Source: Lachnoclostridium sp. UBA5725
GTDB lineage: Bacteria; Bacillota; Clostridia; Lachnospirales; Lachnospiraceae
Reading direction: 5' to 3'
DNA: 64,000 nt
Assembly: GCA_002419585.1 (NCBI GenBank)
Contig: DIGJ01000040.1
Location: 62,001 to 126,000 of the forward strand
The notes under the pieces: generated by a model
Database searches by the model: none
The model's input: the letters and a program-made list of their open reading frames with translations, nothing else
What the model was told of the DNA's origin: nothing
Shown here: one piece after another, positions 17,995-27,392 of the stretch
Position numbering within the stretch: position 1 is the first letter of the stretch
Layout of the letters: the number at the start of each line of letters is the position of its first letter
Made by a program: the position numbers and the translations under genes

Positions 17995-19158
17995 CTACAA
18001 AACAGATGGACCATTTCCTACCGAGACAACATAAAAATCAGCTGCATATCCCATTTTTTCTTTATATGCCTTACCAACATTTTGGATAAAAGCATCTACT
18101 TCTTCAGCGTCCACGATACTAACTGCACAACCACCAAATCCAGCACCTGTCATTCTTGCACCTAGAACACCCTTTTGCTTTAAGGCTTCTTCTACGAGAG
18201 TGTCTAATTCAATTCCAGTTACTTCATAATCATCTCGAAGTGAATTGTGGGAAGCAATCATGAGTTCTCCAAATAAGGTAAGGTCTCCTTTTTTAAGAGC
18301 TGCAACGGCCTGAATGGTTCTTTGGTTTTCATATACTGCATGTTTTGCGCGCTTTTTGCATACATCACGCGTAATTGCATGCTTATGCTCTTCAAACTGT
18401 GCTTCACTTAGTTCGCCCAAAGATTGAATCTTAACGACAGACTGAAGATCGTTTAAGGCCTCTTCACATTCGCTTCTTCTTTCATTGTACTTCGAATCAC
18501 CAAGTCCACGTTTTTTATTGGTATTTAAAATAACAATTTTCTTATTTTCTAAAACAATTGGTGCGTATTCATAGCTTAAATCTGCAGTATCTAAGAAAAT
18601 TGCATTGTTTTCTTTACCCATTGCAATTGCAAACTGATCCATGATACCACAATTGACTCCGTTAAAATGGTTTTCAGAGAATTGACCGATTAGTGCGATC
18701 TGAATCATATCAATATCCAAAGCAAATAAATTCTTTAGCACAAATCCGGTTAATACCTCCAAAGATGCAGAAGAAGATAATCCCGAACCATTTGGGATAT
18801 TTCCAAAAATGACAATATCCATACCAGTATCAATTGAGTAGCCTTTTTCTTGCATTGCCCAGATAACACCCTTTGGGTAATTCGTCCAGTTATCTTCATT
18901 TTTGTAAGTAATATTTTCGATAGAGGAAGTTATCACCCCTAGTGATTCAAAGTTCATGGAATAGAAACGAAGAAGTTTATCCTCTCTCTTTCTTACCATG
19001 GCATAGGTACCAATTGTCAATGCACATGGAAAAACGTGACCTCCATTGTAATCTGTATGTTCACCAATTAAATTTACACGTCCTGGGGCAAAAAATACCT
19101 TCGTTTCGCCTTCTGCTCCAAAAATCTCCTGGAACTTCTTTAATAATGTCTGTTTCAT
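17995..19158 (-). CDS. galK: Galactokinase
   Basis: Phosphorylates galactose to galactose 1-phosphate with ATP (GHMP kinase). The galactokinase signature NLIGEHTDYNGGHVFPCAL is at residues 30-48, the ATP-binding motif GNIPNGSGLSSSASLEV near residue 125 and motif 3 RMTGAGFGGCAVSIV near residue 340. It is the first gene of galKET with AAGGAGGAGTC before the ATG. A divergent-looking imperfect palindrome upstream may be the regulatory site. Confidence 0.96.
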   Translation of the reverse strand: MKQTLLKKFQEIFGAEGETKVFFAPGRVNLIGEHTDYNGGHVFPCALTIGTYAMVRKREDKLLRFYSMNFESLGVITSSIENITYKNEDNWTNYPKGVIWAMQEKGYSIDTGMDIVIFGNIPNGSGLSSSASLEVLTGFVLKNLFALDIDMIQIALIGQFSENHFNGVNCGIMDQFAIAMGKENNAIFLDTADLSYEYAPIVLENKKIVILNTNKKRGLGDSKYNERRSECEEALNDLQSVVKIQSLGELSEAQFEEHKHAITRDVCKKRAKHAVYENQRTIQAVAALKKGDLTLFGELMIASHNSLRDDYEVTGIELDTLVEEALKQKGVLGARMTGAGFGGCAVSIVDAEEVDAFIQNVGKAYKEKMGYAADFYVVSVGNGPSVL

Positions 19159-19209
19159 TTGACTCCTCCTTAATGAGTAATTATTTTTTAATTTGTTTGT
19201 TCTATCATT

Positions 19210-19225
19210 TATGTTATATTACATA
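19210..19225. promoter_or_regulatory. Candidate operator upstream of galK
   Basis: TATGTTATATTACATA has 5-bp arms TATGT/ACATA about 50 bp upstream of the galK start, between galK and the terminator of the ArsR-type gene. Its placement fits an operator for that regulator; there is no direct evidence. Confidence 0.35.
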
Positions 19226-19263
19226 TTTATTGTTTCTTTTCTTAATCCTACCACGAATACAAA

Positions 19264-19300
19264 AAAAAGTAAAGAATTTAATATAAATTCTTTACTTTTT
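19264..19300 (-). terminator. Intrinsic terminator after ArsR-type regulator
   Basis: A 16-bp perfect stem (AAAAAGTAAAGAATTT with its complement) with a 5-nt loop is followed on the minus strand by a run of eight T. It separates the regulator transcript from galKET. Confidence 0.88.
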
Positions 19301-19337
19301 TCCAGACCTGCTTTCTCATATTCACTTATTGATTTTA

Positions 19338-20261
19338 TCATTCATAAGAAATTCGCATCACTAGATTTTGCGCATAATCTCCAAAGCATTCACCAAATAG
19401 ATTGACGCCGCCCACATACTTTGCGTCTTCTTTTATTCCTATTCGTACCGAGATGTACTCTTTTTGATACAGTTGATACGCATCAATTGGATGATTACTC
19501 ACCTTTTCTTCATCAATAAAAGTTCCCTTTTCATTGGTTTTCCAGGTTTTTAGGACTCCATATTGCGTATTTTTATCAGGCCACCATTCTGGATTCAAGG
19601 TACCCCTTCTTCCACCAAAATCACTTGGGCTAATCCATGTACCAGCGTCCACTCCATTAATCCATACCGTTATTTCGGATGGACAATCAAGGTTGTATTC
19701 ATGGTCTTCGGAGCACAGCTCTGCTGATATTTCCAGCTGTTTTTCATTCTTTCCTTTCAGAAAATGATTGGGAAAACGGTATTCTACATAACCTTTTCCA
19801 AACCACAAAAGCTTTGTATCCAGGCGGTCTGGATGAAAGAAACTATGAGGTTCATCTTCCTCTCCTATCGGACCTTTTGCACCAACCAGACCACAAGTAG
19901 GTTCTGCCTTATAGTCGACATAACTTCCAATTGGCATTCGGATAATTTCTGTTTCCATTCCTAAAATATCTGCCGTGTTGACTTCCACATAAAGATGGTC
20001 AATTGCAATACTACACACCTTCATAGAACCTCGAACCCCGGGCTGAAGCTCGGTCTTTATCAATCCTGCTTCCTCTAGCACTTTTACATGAAGCGCAGCA
20101 GAAGATGCCGGAATACATAACGCTTCTGCTAATTCATTGATATTTAGTTCCTTATGTCTTAGTTTTTTTAATATTTCCACTCTGGTTTCTACAGAAAGTG
20201 CCTTTGCAATCATCGCAAGTTCTTTCGAATCATCCAGATTCATTTTTACAGTTTGTACCAT
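19338..20261 (-). CDS. ArsR-type winged-helix regulator with large C-terminal domain
   Basis: 307-aa regulator. Residues about 15-80 form an ArsR-type winged helix (LSVETRVEILKKLRHKELNI, NELAEALCIPASSAALHVKV). The remainder is a beta-rich region with GAKGPIGEEDEPHSFFHP and VWINGVDAGTWISPSDFGGR, which I do not recognise as a named domain. It may bind a sugar. It lies directly upstream of galKET on the same strand but has its own terminator, so it is a plausible regulator of galactose use. GGAGGTTCCA precedes the ATG. Confidence 0.8.
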   Translation of the reverse strand: MVQTVKMNLDDSKELAMIAKALSVETRVEILKKLRHKELNINELAEALCIPASSAALHVKVLEEAGLIKTELQPGVRGSMKVCSIAIDHLYVEVNTADILGMETEIIRMPIGSYVDYKAEPTCGLVGAKGPIGEEDEPHSFFHPDRLDTKLLWFGKGYVEYRFPNHFLKGKNEKQLEISAELCSEDHEYNLDCPSEITVWINGVDAGTWISPSDFGGRRGTLNPEWWPDKNTQYGVLKTWKTNEKGTFIDEEKVSNHPIDAYQLYQKEYISVRIGIKEDAKYVGGVNLFGECFGDYAQNLVMRISYE

Positions 20262-20358
20262 TGGAACCTCCTACCAACTACGTCTAATCTATTGTTTTAA
20301 TACATCTTTTGTGTCTTATTGTAGCAAATCTTTTTGGGATTTACAAGTATTGGGATTG

Positions 20359-20412
20359 AAAAGAGGTTGGTACATAACATGATAAAATCATACTTATGTA
20401 TCAACCTCTTTG
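20359..20412 (-). terminator. Terminator after split transketolase
   Basis: AAAGAGGTTG pairs with CAACCTCTTT (20360-20369 with 20402-20411), continued by TACATAA/TTATGTA and a small ATGAT/ATCAT tip. On the minus strand it is followed by T4. It is placed downstream of the transketolase C-subunit gene. Confidence 0.8.
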
Positions 20413-20450
20413 TATTTCTTCTATACTATATTTCGAAACTAAATTACAAA

Positions 20451-21389
20451 TTACAAAAATTTCTTAATCTGATTGTAAATGCCTTGTGCATCCAATTCAT
20501 ATTTCTTGATCAATTCTACCGCTGGACCAGATTCACCAAAGATATCCTGCATACCAATTTTATGAACCTCGGTTGGAGCTTTTTCGCTTAAGCAGTCACA
20601 AACTGCGCTTCCAAGTCCACCAATTACAGAATGCTCTTCTACCGTAAATACTTTCTTTGTTTCTTTTGCTGCTGCAACAATTAACTCTTCATCCAATGGT
20701 TTGATTGTATGAATATTGATTACTTTTGCATCAACTCCGTCTTTTGCAAGTAAATCGGCTGCTGCAAGTGACTCTGCTACACATAATCCAGTTGCAACAA
20801 TGGTGATATCCTTGCCTTCTCTTAGAACAACACCTTTACCTAATTCAAATTTATACGCTGAATTTTCATTGATAACAGGAGTTGCTAATCTTCCGAAACG
20901 TAGATATACAGGTCCTTCATGCTTGATTGCTGCTTCTACTGCAGCTTTTGCTTCTACATCATCGGATGGGTTAATAATAACCATACCTGGGATTGTTCTC
21001 ATTAATGCAATATCTTCGTTACACTGATGAGTCGCTCCATCTTCACCAACAGAGATTCCAGCATGTGTTGCTCCGATTTTAACATTTAATTTAGGATATC
21101 CAATTGCATTACGAACCTGCTCAAATGCACGTCCTGCAGCAAACATTGCAAACGTACTTGCAAATGGGATTTTCCCTGTTGTAGCAAGACCTGCTGCAAT
21201 ACCCATCATGTTACATTCTGCAATACCACAGTCGATATGTCTATCTGGAAAAACTTTTTTAAATACTCCGGTTTTTGTAGCCGCTGCCAAGTCAGCATCT
21301 AATACGACTAATTCTGGATATTTTTCACCAAGTTCAGCTAAAGCATTACCATAGCTATCTCTTGTTGCAATTTTCTTTATTTCTGACAT
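20451..21389 (-). CDS. Transketolase, C-terminal subunit
   Basis: 312-aa subunit carrying the pyrimidine-binding and C-terminal domains of a split transketolase, for two-carbon transfer in the pentose phosphate pathway. Motifs include DADLAAATKTGVFKKVFPDR, GIAECNMMGIAAGLA (activating Glu) and GATHAGISVGEDGATHQ. Its start overlaps the end of the N-subunit by 13 bp, so the two are translationally coupled in 1:1 ratio. Split transketolases are common in Clostridia. Confidence 0.94.
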   Translation of the reverse strand: MSEIKKIATRDSYGNALAELGEKYPELVVLDADLAAATKTGVFKKVFPDRHIDCGIAECNMMGIAAGLATTGKIPFASTFAMFAAGRAFEQVRNAIGYPKLNVKIGATHAGISVGEDGATHQCNEDIALMRTIPGMVIINPSDDVEAKAAVEAAIKHEGPVYLRFGRLATPVINENSAYKFELGKGVVLREGKDITIVATGLCVAESLAAADLLAKDGVDAKVINIHTIKPLDEELIVAAAKETKKVFTVEEHSVIGGLGSAVCDCLSEKAPTEVHKIGMQDIFGESGPAVELIKKYELDAQGIYNQIKKFL

Positions 21390-22213
21390 AATGCTTCACC
21401 TACTTTCTCTAAATCTTTCATCGCAACATCAAATTGTTCATCATTTGGAGCAGCGCCATGCCAAGATGCCTGATTCTCCATAAAGGAAACGCCTCTACCT
21501 TTTACACTCTTAGCAATAATTGCAGTTGGCTGTCCTTTGGTTTCTTTTGCTTCTTTGAATGCTCTTTCAAGATCATCAAAATCATGTGCATCTACATTGA
21601 TTACATGGAAATTAAACGCTTCAAATTTCTTATCAATTGGATATGGAGAACATACATCATCTACATTACCATCAATTTGTAATCCATTATTATCAACGAT
21701 AACAACAAGGTTATCTAATTTACGATGTCCGGCAAACATAGCCGCTTCCCAGATTTGTCCTTCTTGGATTTCACCATCTCCAGCAAGGGTATACACACGA
21801 TATTTTTTATTATCCATTTTTGCAGAAAGTGCCATACCTACTGCAACAGAAACACCCTGTCCTAAGGAACCACTTGACATATCAACACCTGGAATATGCT
21901 TCATGTCTGGATGTCCTTGAAGGTAAGAACCTACATGACGTAATGTTTTTAAATCTTCAACAGGAAAATAACCTCTATTAGCAAGCGTTGAATATAATCC
22001 TGGCGCAACGTGGCCTTTGGATAATACAAAACGATCTCTATCCTCTTTCTTTGGGTCCTTAGGATCAATGTTCAATTCTTCAAAATACAGATATGTAAAA
22101 ATATCTGATGCTGAAAGTGAACCGCCTGGATGGCCTGATTTTGCACTGTGAACAGCTGTAACAACGCCTTTACGTATTTCATTGGCAGTTTTTTGTAATT
22201 CCAATTTGTTCAT
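21377..22213 (-). CDS. Transketolase, N-terminal subunit
   Basis: 278-aa thiamine-diphosphate-binding half of transketolase. It shows SGHPGGSLSASDI near residue 27, LSKGHVAPGLYS near residue 64 and the ThDP/metal motif GDGEIQEGQIWEAAMFAGHR with the DNN of VVIVDNNGLQIDG near residue 175. First gene of the two-gene transketolase operon; AGGAAGG lies 11 nt before the ATG. Confidence 0.94.
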   Translation of the reverse strand: MNKLELQKTANEIRKGVVTAVHSAKSGHPGGSLSASDIFTYLYFEELNIDPKDPKKEDRDRFVLSKGHVAPGLYSTLANRGYFPVEDLKTLRHVGSYLQGHPDMKHIPGVDMSSGSLGQGVSVAVGMALSAKMDNKKYRVYTLAGDGEIQEGQIWEAAMFAGHRKLDNLVVIVDNNGLQIDGNVDDVCSPYPIDKKFEAFNFHVINVDAHDFDDLERAFKEAKETKGQPTAIIAKSVKGRGVSFMENQASWHGAAPNDEQFDVAMKDLEKVGEALCQK

Positions 22214-22289
22214 AAATTAAAAAACCTTCCTTTCGTAATCATAATAAAGCTATTATATGTTATATAAATAACAATAGCAAGTTTTCTGT

Positions 22290-23984
22290 CTAGGAAAACC
22301 AAAAATTCTTAAAGTCTTCCTTAAACACTCTATAAGTAAACGTTTCAACGTTATACTTCAATTCCTGGATTAAACCTCCATCGGTATCATACTCACCAAC
22401 CGAACAATCCGTACCTGAATTTACAATTATGTTTCCTGCATATTCGTAGGCACTGCTTTCATACGTAGAATAAGGTATTTCAAAAGATTTTGCAAGGTCA
22501 TACGTACCTGCTACTTCATCTACATAAAATTTATAGAAATAAGAAGTTTTTGCTTTTTCTTTGTTATAGTTATTGTTGAACATAGTCAGATAATATTGCG
22601 AATCATTGGATGGATATTGTTCATCAACGAAGGAACGAGTTACCGTACTTTGTCCGTATTGGCTTATAAATGGTTCTGTTGTCAATGCATCTGTATTTGT
22701 ATCTGCTACATATTTCGGAAGTATCTTTTTACTTTTTACTTTCCCCTTCCAAAGTAAGGCATCTCCAATTACATACTGAATCGATGGTTTTACACTTGAT
22801 ATATTCCGGATTTTGATAATACCCGATAAATCCCTCGAACTTACAATAACCGAATCTTTTCCTGCCCAAATAATTGAATTTAATCCAATCCAGTCTGAAG
22901 TATTCTTGGATTTTTGCTTCACTTTTTTTAATAAATCACTCATACGAACCAAAGGAGTCGTTTTTCCCGTCTCCAAATTTAGGGAAACAATTTGATCTTC
23001 CACTGTTTTTGTATTTGTCTTTGTAGCTATGGTTAAGATATTGCCAAAGCCATCATAGGTATAATCATTGACTGTTTTATATCCTTTTAAACGGTATATC
23101 TTTAAAACTTGTCCAAATGCATTAACGCGAGCAAAGTTTGCTTCACTAAAATTATAAAATATGTCACCATCCATAAATAATACTCGATTTGCCTGATTAT
23201 TTTTAATCGGAATTGCTCCCCTTAAGATTCCCGTATTGTCGTAGATATAAATTGACCGGTCCATTTTTTTATTTTTGGTGTCATGTCCAAAGAAAAGGTA
23301 AAGTCCATTTGAAAGACTGGTCAAACTTGGACCATCAATTACCGTTAGCTGTTTTTGCACTGCACCCTTTACCTTTGGTGGCGTAATGGAATAAACGACA
23401 CGTTTTACAACAGTACCGCTATCGTCTTGAAGCTTTAAAACAATAAAATTCTCAATTCCAGGTACTAAACCTGAAATTGTGCATTCGATTTCTTTTTTTC
23501 CAACCTCCCCTACCGCAGCACTTCTTGTGAAATCAGGAATATCTTCATCCTCAACATGGACCGTATAACGTAGCGTTGTTACTTCCTTGGTTCTAAAATA
23601 TAAATAAATGGAAAGCTCATGCGTCCCAAAAGGATTATACGCCCATAGACAGTTGTCCACCGTATACTTATTTTTTCTCTTTAAATCTTCTAAAGAAGCT
23701 TTTACGTTCTTTGAATTCCCTACATTATAAATATCATCCGCGTTTTGATATGAGTATGTCTCTACATTTTTTTTATCTGTGGATAAATAGAGAGGAATCA
23801 CCGTATCTGCGCTTACATCTTCTTTGGAAATTCCATACACTTTCATATCGAGTTCTTCCTTGGAAGCTTCTTTTTTTGCTTTTTCTTCCTGACTATAGCT
23901 TCGATACGCGAAAAAAGCTGCCACTCCCAGTAGTAATATCATAATGAAACTAGTTATGGCAAATATTTTTAATATTTTTTTCAT
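22290..23984 (-). CDS. Membrane-anchored arylsulfotransferase-like protein
   Basis: 564-aa protein with a single N-terminal membrane anchor (residues 4-28) and a large extracellular part. An N-terminal beta domain (NPFGTHELSIYLYFRTKEVT) and a propeller-like region resemble bacterial arylsulfate sulfotransferases (ASST), including DSVIVSSRDLSGIIKIRNI. The usual catalytic His in the DWxHxNSI-type motif is Gly here (SDWIGLNSI), and the earlier His motif reads NDYTYDGFGNIL, so catalytic activity is doubtful. The upstream ATG (24026) is less likely: AAGGTGATC precedes the chosen one. Confidence 0.65.
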   Translation of the reverse strand: MKKILKIFAITSFIMILLLGVAAFFAYRSYSQEEKAKKEASKEELDMKVYGISKEDVSADTVIPLYLSTDKKNVETYSYQNADDIYNVGNSKNVKASLEDLKRKNKYTVDNCLWAYNPFGTHELSIYLYFRTKEVTTLRYTVHVEDEDIPDFTRSAAVGEVGKKEIECTISGLVPGIENFIVLKLQDDSGTVVKRVVYSITPPKVKGAVQKQLTVIDGPSLTSLSNGLYLFFGHDTKNKKMDRSIYIYDNTGILRGAIPIKNNQANRVLFMDGDIFYNFSEANFARVNAFGQVLKIYRLKGYKTVNDYTYDGFGNILTIATKTNTKTVEDQIVSLNLETGKTTPLVRMSDLLKKVKQKSKNTSDWIGLNSIIWAGKDSVIVSSRDLSGIIKIRNISSVKPSIQYVIGDALLWKGKVKSKKILPKYVADTNTDALTTEPFISQYGQSTVTRSFVDEQYPSNDSQYYLTMFNNNYNKEKAKTSYFYKFYVDEVAGTYDLAKSFEIPYSTYESSAYEYAGNIIVNSGTDCSVGEYDTDGGLIQELKYNVETFTYRVFKEDFKNFWFS

Positions 23985-24120
23985 AAAGATCACCTTATCT
24001 TTTGCTCTTGGACAGCATCCTTGCAAAGCCTTTTTTTATTGATTACTTTAATTATATCGGATTTACCTTTATTTTAATATAGCAAACTTTAAAAAATCTT
24101 TTATATTTATCATTATAAAC

Positions 24121-24161
24121 AATGAAAAAGCGAGTAATTGATTGAATCACTCGCTCTTCAT
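24121..24161 (-). terminator. Terminator after gdhA
   Basis: GCGAGT pairs with ACTCGC within a longer AATGAA...TTCATT stem; on the minus strand the hairpin runs into a T5 tract. It lies 40 bp downstream of the gdhA stop. Confidence 0.8.
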
Positions 24162-24203
24162 TGCTCATTACATATTAAAATTATAGGTCAAATTCGGTTT
24201 ATA

Positions 24204-25538
24204 TTAGCAAACACCCTGCGCGAGCATAGCATCTACTACTTTTTCAAATCCAGCAATATTAGCGCCTACTACATAATCGCCATCTTTTCCATAGCGTTTT
24301 GCAGCATCATCCAAATTACGGAATATATGAACCATGATATCTTTCAATCTTCCATCTACTTCTTCGAATGTCCAGCTTAAGCGCTCACTGTTTTGTGACA
24401 TTTCAAGAGCAGAGGTAGCAACACCGCCAGCATTTGCAGCTTTACCAGGTGCAAACAATACTTTATTATCCTGGAGATATTTGGTTGCTTCTAATGTAGT
24501 AGGCATATTAGCGCCTTCGGCTACCGCTATTACTCCATTTGCAACTAAAGTCTTAGCATCTTCTAAGTCAAGTTCATTTTGCGTTGCGCAAGGTAATGCA
24601 ATATCAACTTTAACACTCCAAACACCTTTGCCTTCATGATATTCAGCATTTGGTCTAGCTGCTGCATATTCTGTTAATCTAGCACGTTTCACTTCTTTGA
24701 TTTCTTTTAATAACGCAACATCGATACCATCTTTATCATATACCCATCCGGTAGAATCTGACACGGTCACTACGTTAGCACCAAGCTGCTGCGCTTTTTG
24801 TGTAGCATAAATCGCCACATTTCCAGACCCTGAAACAGAAACCGTTTTGCCTTTGATATCATGTCCATTGCATTTTAACATTTCTTCGGTTAAATATAAT
24901 AAACCGTATCCAGTTGCCTCTGTTCTAGCTAAAGATCCACCATAAGATAGGCCTTTTCCTGTAAGTACTCCTTCATACAAACCAGTTAATTTCTTATACT
25001 GACCATACATAAATCCAATTTCTCTACCACCAGTACCAATATCACCAGCAGGTACGTCGGTATCTGCTCCAATATATTTGTGTAATTCATTCATAAAGCT
25101 TTGGCAGAAAGCCATTACTTCACGGTCTGATTTTCCTTTTGGATCAAAGTCAGAACCACCTTTACCTCCACCAATTGGCAATCCGGTCAAAGAATTTTTG
25201 AAAATCTGTTCAAATCCTAAGAATTTGATAATGCCAAAATATACCGATGGATGTAAACGCAAGCCACCCTTATATGGTCCAATGCTATTATTAAACTGTA
25301 CACGATATCCAGTATTTACCTGAACCTGCCCTTTATCATCTACCCAAGGCACACGAAAACGAAACTGTCTATCTGGCTCAACCAAACGCTCCAAAACTGC
25401 TTCTTTTCTGTAGCGTTCTTCGTTTGCTTCAATAATAGGTCTTAATGAATCCAATACTTCCTCTACAGCCTGATGAAATTCAGGTTCTGCAGGGTTCTTT
25501 TGTACAACTAGTTTGATTACCTCATCAACGTATCCCAT
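24204..25538 (-). CDS. gdhA: NADP-type glutamate dehydrogenase
   Basis: Reductively aminates 2-oxoglutarate to glutamate (or the reverse), linking carbon and ammonium metabolism. The catalytic Lys lies in LPIGGGKGGSDFDPKGKS near residue 125, with the upstream KGGLRLHPSVYFGIIKFLGFEQ. The NAD(P) motif VSGSGNVAIYATQKAQQLGA is near residue 236. At 444 aa it is the hexameric small-subunit type. Monocistronic by position, with AAGGAG upstream and its own terminator. Confidence 0.96.
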   Translation of the reverse strand: MGYVDEVIKLVVQKNPAEPEFHQAVEEVLDSLRPIIEANEERYRKEAVLERLVEPDRQFRFRVPWVDDKGQVQVNTGYRVQFNNSIGPYKGGLRLHPSVYFGIIKFLGFEQIFKNSLTGLPIGGGKGGSDFDPKGKSDREVMAFCQSFMNELHKYIGADTDVPAGDIGTGGREIGFMYGQYKKLTGLYEGVLTGKGLSYGGSLARTEATGYGLLYLTEEMLKCNGHDIKGKTVSVSGSGNVAIYATQKAQQLGANVVTVSDSTGWVYDKDGIDVALLKEIKEVKRARLTEYAAARPNAEYHEGKGVWSVKVDIALPCATQNELDLEDAKTLVANGVIAVAEGANMPTTLEATKYLQDNKVLFAPGKAANAGGVATSALEMSQNSERLSWTFEEVDGRLKDIMVHIFRNLDDAAKRYGKDGDYVVGANIAGFEKVVDAMLAQGVC

Positions 25539-25743
25539 ACTTAAAAAATCTCCTTTTTAATTTATCCTTGAATTTTTGAATCAATAAGATTATATTTTAG
25601 CTTTTTACGCTTCAATACTTCACTCTATTAACTCGTTCAATCATTTATATTTTATAGCATAATTTTACAACTTACAATATATTTTTTTGTTTTGAAAAAC
25701 TTTTTCTATAACTTCTTTTTTAAATAATCGTTACAATACAGGA

Positions 25744-26757
25744 TTAAAAGGTAGCAATCAATGCGTCCACACTATTCTTCGTAGTAGCCCAAGAAGTAAC
25801 AAAACGAATTGCTACTCTTCCATCTGGGAGGATTTTCTCAATATTGTATGCAAAATCATTTTGTGTTTTATCAATATACGCCTTACTTACGATTGGAAAT
25901 AATTGATTGCTACATGGTGTAGCATAGAATTCATACCCTTTTTCCTTTAATGCCTTTTCTATAAGGCGTGCCAATTCATTTGCATCTCTTCCTAGTTCAT
26001 AGTAAAGATCATCTTCGAATAAAGCCTCAAACTGAATGCCCGTAACAAATCCTTTTGCAAGCATTGCACCGCGATTTTTAATCATAAAACGGAAGTCTTT
26101 TTTTAGTGAATCGTTACAAATTACTAATGCTTCTCCAAATAGTGCTCCATTTTTGGTCCCCCCAATATAAAATATATCGGTAAACTGCGCGTAGTCTGAA
26201 AGCTCTAAGTCATTGACTGTACTGGTTAAAGCAGATGCTATTCTAGCTCCATCTAAGAACAATAGCAATCCAAGCCGTTTACAAGTCCTTGAAATTTCGG
26301 ACAATTCTGCCTTTGAATACACAGTACCAAGTTCGGTGGTATTTGATATATATACCATCGCTGGCTTAACCATATGCTCCGTTTCATGTGCTCCAAACGC
26401 CTGTAATATACCCTCCTTCGTTAGTTTTCCATCCTGATGTGGAACCGTGACTACCTTATGTCCTGTAGCCTCTATTGCTCCCGTCTCATGTACATTAACA
26501 TGCCCTGTATCTGCTGAAATTACACATTCAAACGGTCTTAAAAAAGATGATATTGTCAAAAGATTGGTCTGTGTACCGCCTGGTATAAAGTGAATATCAA
26601 CGTCTTCTCTCTTTAATCGCTTTTTTATATAGTTCGCTGCGTTTCGACTATGTTTATCCAACCCATATCCGTCACTTTGTTCTAAATTTGTTTTCATTAA
26701 CATTTCTAAAATACGTGGGTGTGCCCCTTCACTGTAATCATTACGAAAACTATACAT
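25744..26757 (-). CDS. Low-specificity L-threonine aldolase family protein
   Basis: PLP enzyme that cleaves L-threonine/allo-threonine to glycine and acetaldehyde. The N-terminus MYSFRNDYSEGAHPRILEML and the PLP Lys in FYIGGTKNGALFGEALVI near residue 205 are typical, as is LFLDGARIASALTS. The chosen ATG has GGAGG at 8-nt spacing; an ATG 15 bp upstream overlaps that ribosome binding site and is rejected. ybaK lies upstream on the same strand (33 bp) and may be co-transcribed. Confidence 0.9.
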   Translation of the reverse strand: MYSFRNDYSEGAHPRILEMLMKTNLEQSDGYGLDKHSRNAANYIKKRLKREDVDIHFIPGGTQTNLLTISSFLRPFECVISADTGHVNVHETGAIEATGHKVVTVPHQDGKLTKEGILQAFGAHETEHMVKPAMVYISNTTELGTVYSKAELSEISRTCKRLGLLLFLDGARIASALTSTVNDLELSDYAQFTDIFYIGGTKNGALFGEALVICNDSLKKDFRFMIKNRGAMLAKGFVTGIQFEALFEDDLYYELGRDANELARLIEKALKEKGYEFYATPCSNQLFPIVSKAYIDKTQNDFAYNIEKILPDGRVAIRFVTSWATTKNSVDALIATF

Positions 26758-26790
26758 GCATGCTTCCTCCATTTAGTTTTATCTTTATTA

Positions 26791-27273
26791 TTATACTATG
26801 ATATCCTCAACATTTGCTCCAACTAATTCAATTAATTCTTTTGGATTCATTTCAATTTGCGTGCCAATTCTCCCACCACTAAACACAATTTTTTCTTGTT
26901 CCAGTGCACTCCTATGAAGAATCGTCTGAAATTGCTTTTTCATACCAAGTGGACTACAACCACCGCGTACATAACCACTCACTTTTGTAATATCCTTCAC
27001 GGGAATTAATTCCACTGCTTTCTCGGATACCGCCCTAGCAGCCTTCTTTAAGTCCAATTCCATGGCAACTGGAATTACATAGACATAATAATTTTTTGAT
27101 TTTCCTTGTGCAATTAAGGTCTTAAACGTAGTCTCCAAAGATTGTCCTAACTTTGTCGCAACCGAAACTCCATCTAAAAATCCATCACATTCATATTGAT
27201 ACATTTTATAATCTATTTTATTTTTTTCCAAAAGACGCATTGCATTTGTTTTTACTTCCTTTGCCATATTCAT
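26791..27273 (-). CDS. ybaK: Cys-tRNA(Pro)/Cys-tRNA deacylase YbaK/EbsC
   Basis: Editing protein that hydrolyses mischarged Cys-tRNA-Pro. 160 aa with the YbaK/ProX fold: LKKAARAVSEKAVELIPVKD (substrate-binding Lys), GYVRGGCSPLGMKKQF and FSGGRIGTQIEMNPKELIEL are all family signatures. AAAGGA lies just before the ATG. Divergent from the MATE pump gene, with which it shares a 120-bp intergenic region. Confidence 0.94.
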   Translation of the reverse strand: MNMAKEVKTNAMRLLEKNKIDYKMYQYECDGFLDGVSVATKLGQSLETTFKTLIAQGKSKNYYVYVIPVAMELDLKKAARAVSEKAVELIPVKDITKVSGYVRGGCSPLGMKKQFQTILHRSALEQEKIVFSGGRIGTQIEMNPKELIELVGANVEDIIV

Positions 27274-27338
27274 GCCATCCTTTCCCCAAATATAGATTAT
27301 AATACCACTTTATTACATCAAAGTGCAAGATTTTATCC

Positions 27339-27367
27339 TTGTATATTCAAATTGTTCGTACTATAAT
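27339..27367 (+). promoter_or_regulatory. Sigma-A-type promoter of the MATE gene
   Basis: TTGTAT (27339-27344) and TATAAT (27362-27367) are separated by 17 bp, giving a near-consensus promoter about 26 bp before the MATE start codon. Confidence 0.7.
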
Positions 27368-27392
27368 ACTAAAATTGAAAGGACGTGAACAT

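Noticed and set aside
20451..22213. Split transketolase as a broken gene
   Set aside because: Both halves are complete, overlap by 13 bp in the normal order and match the two-subunit transketolases of Clostridia, so this is the native form.
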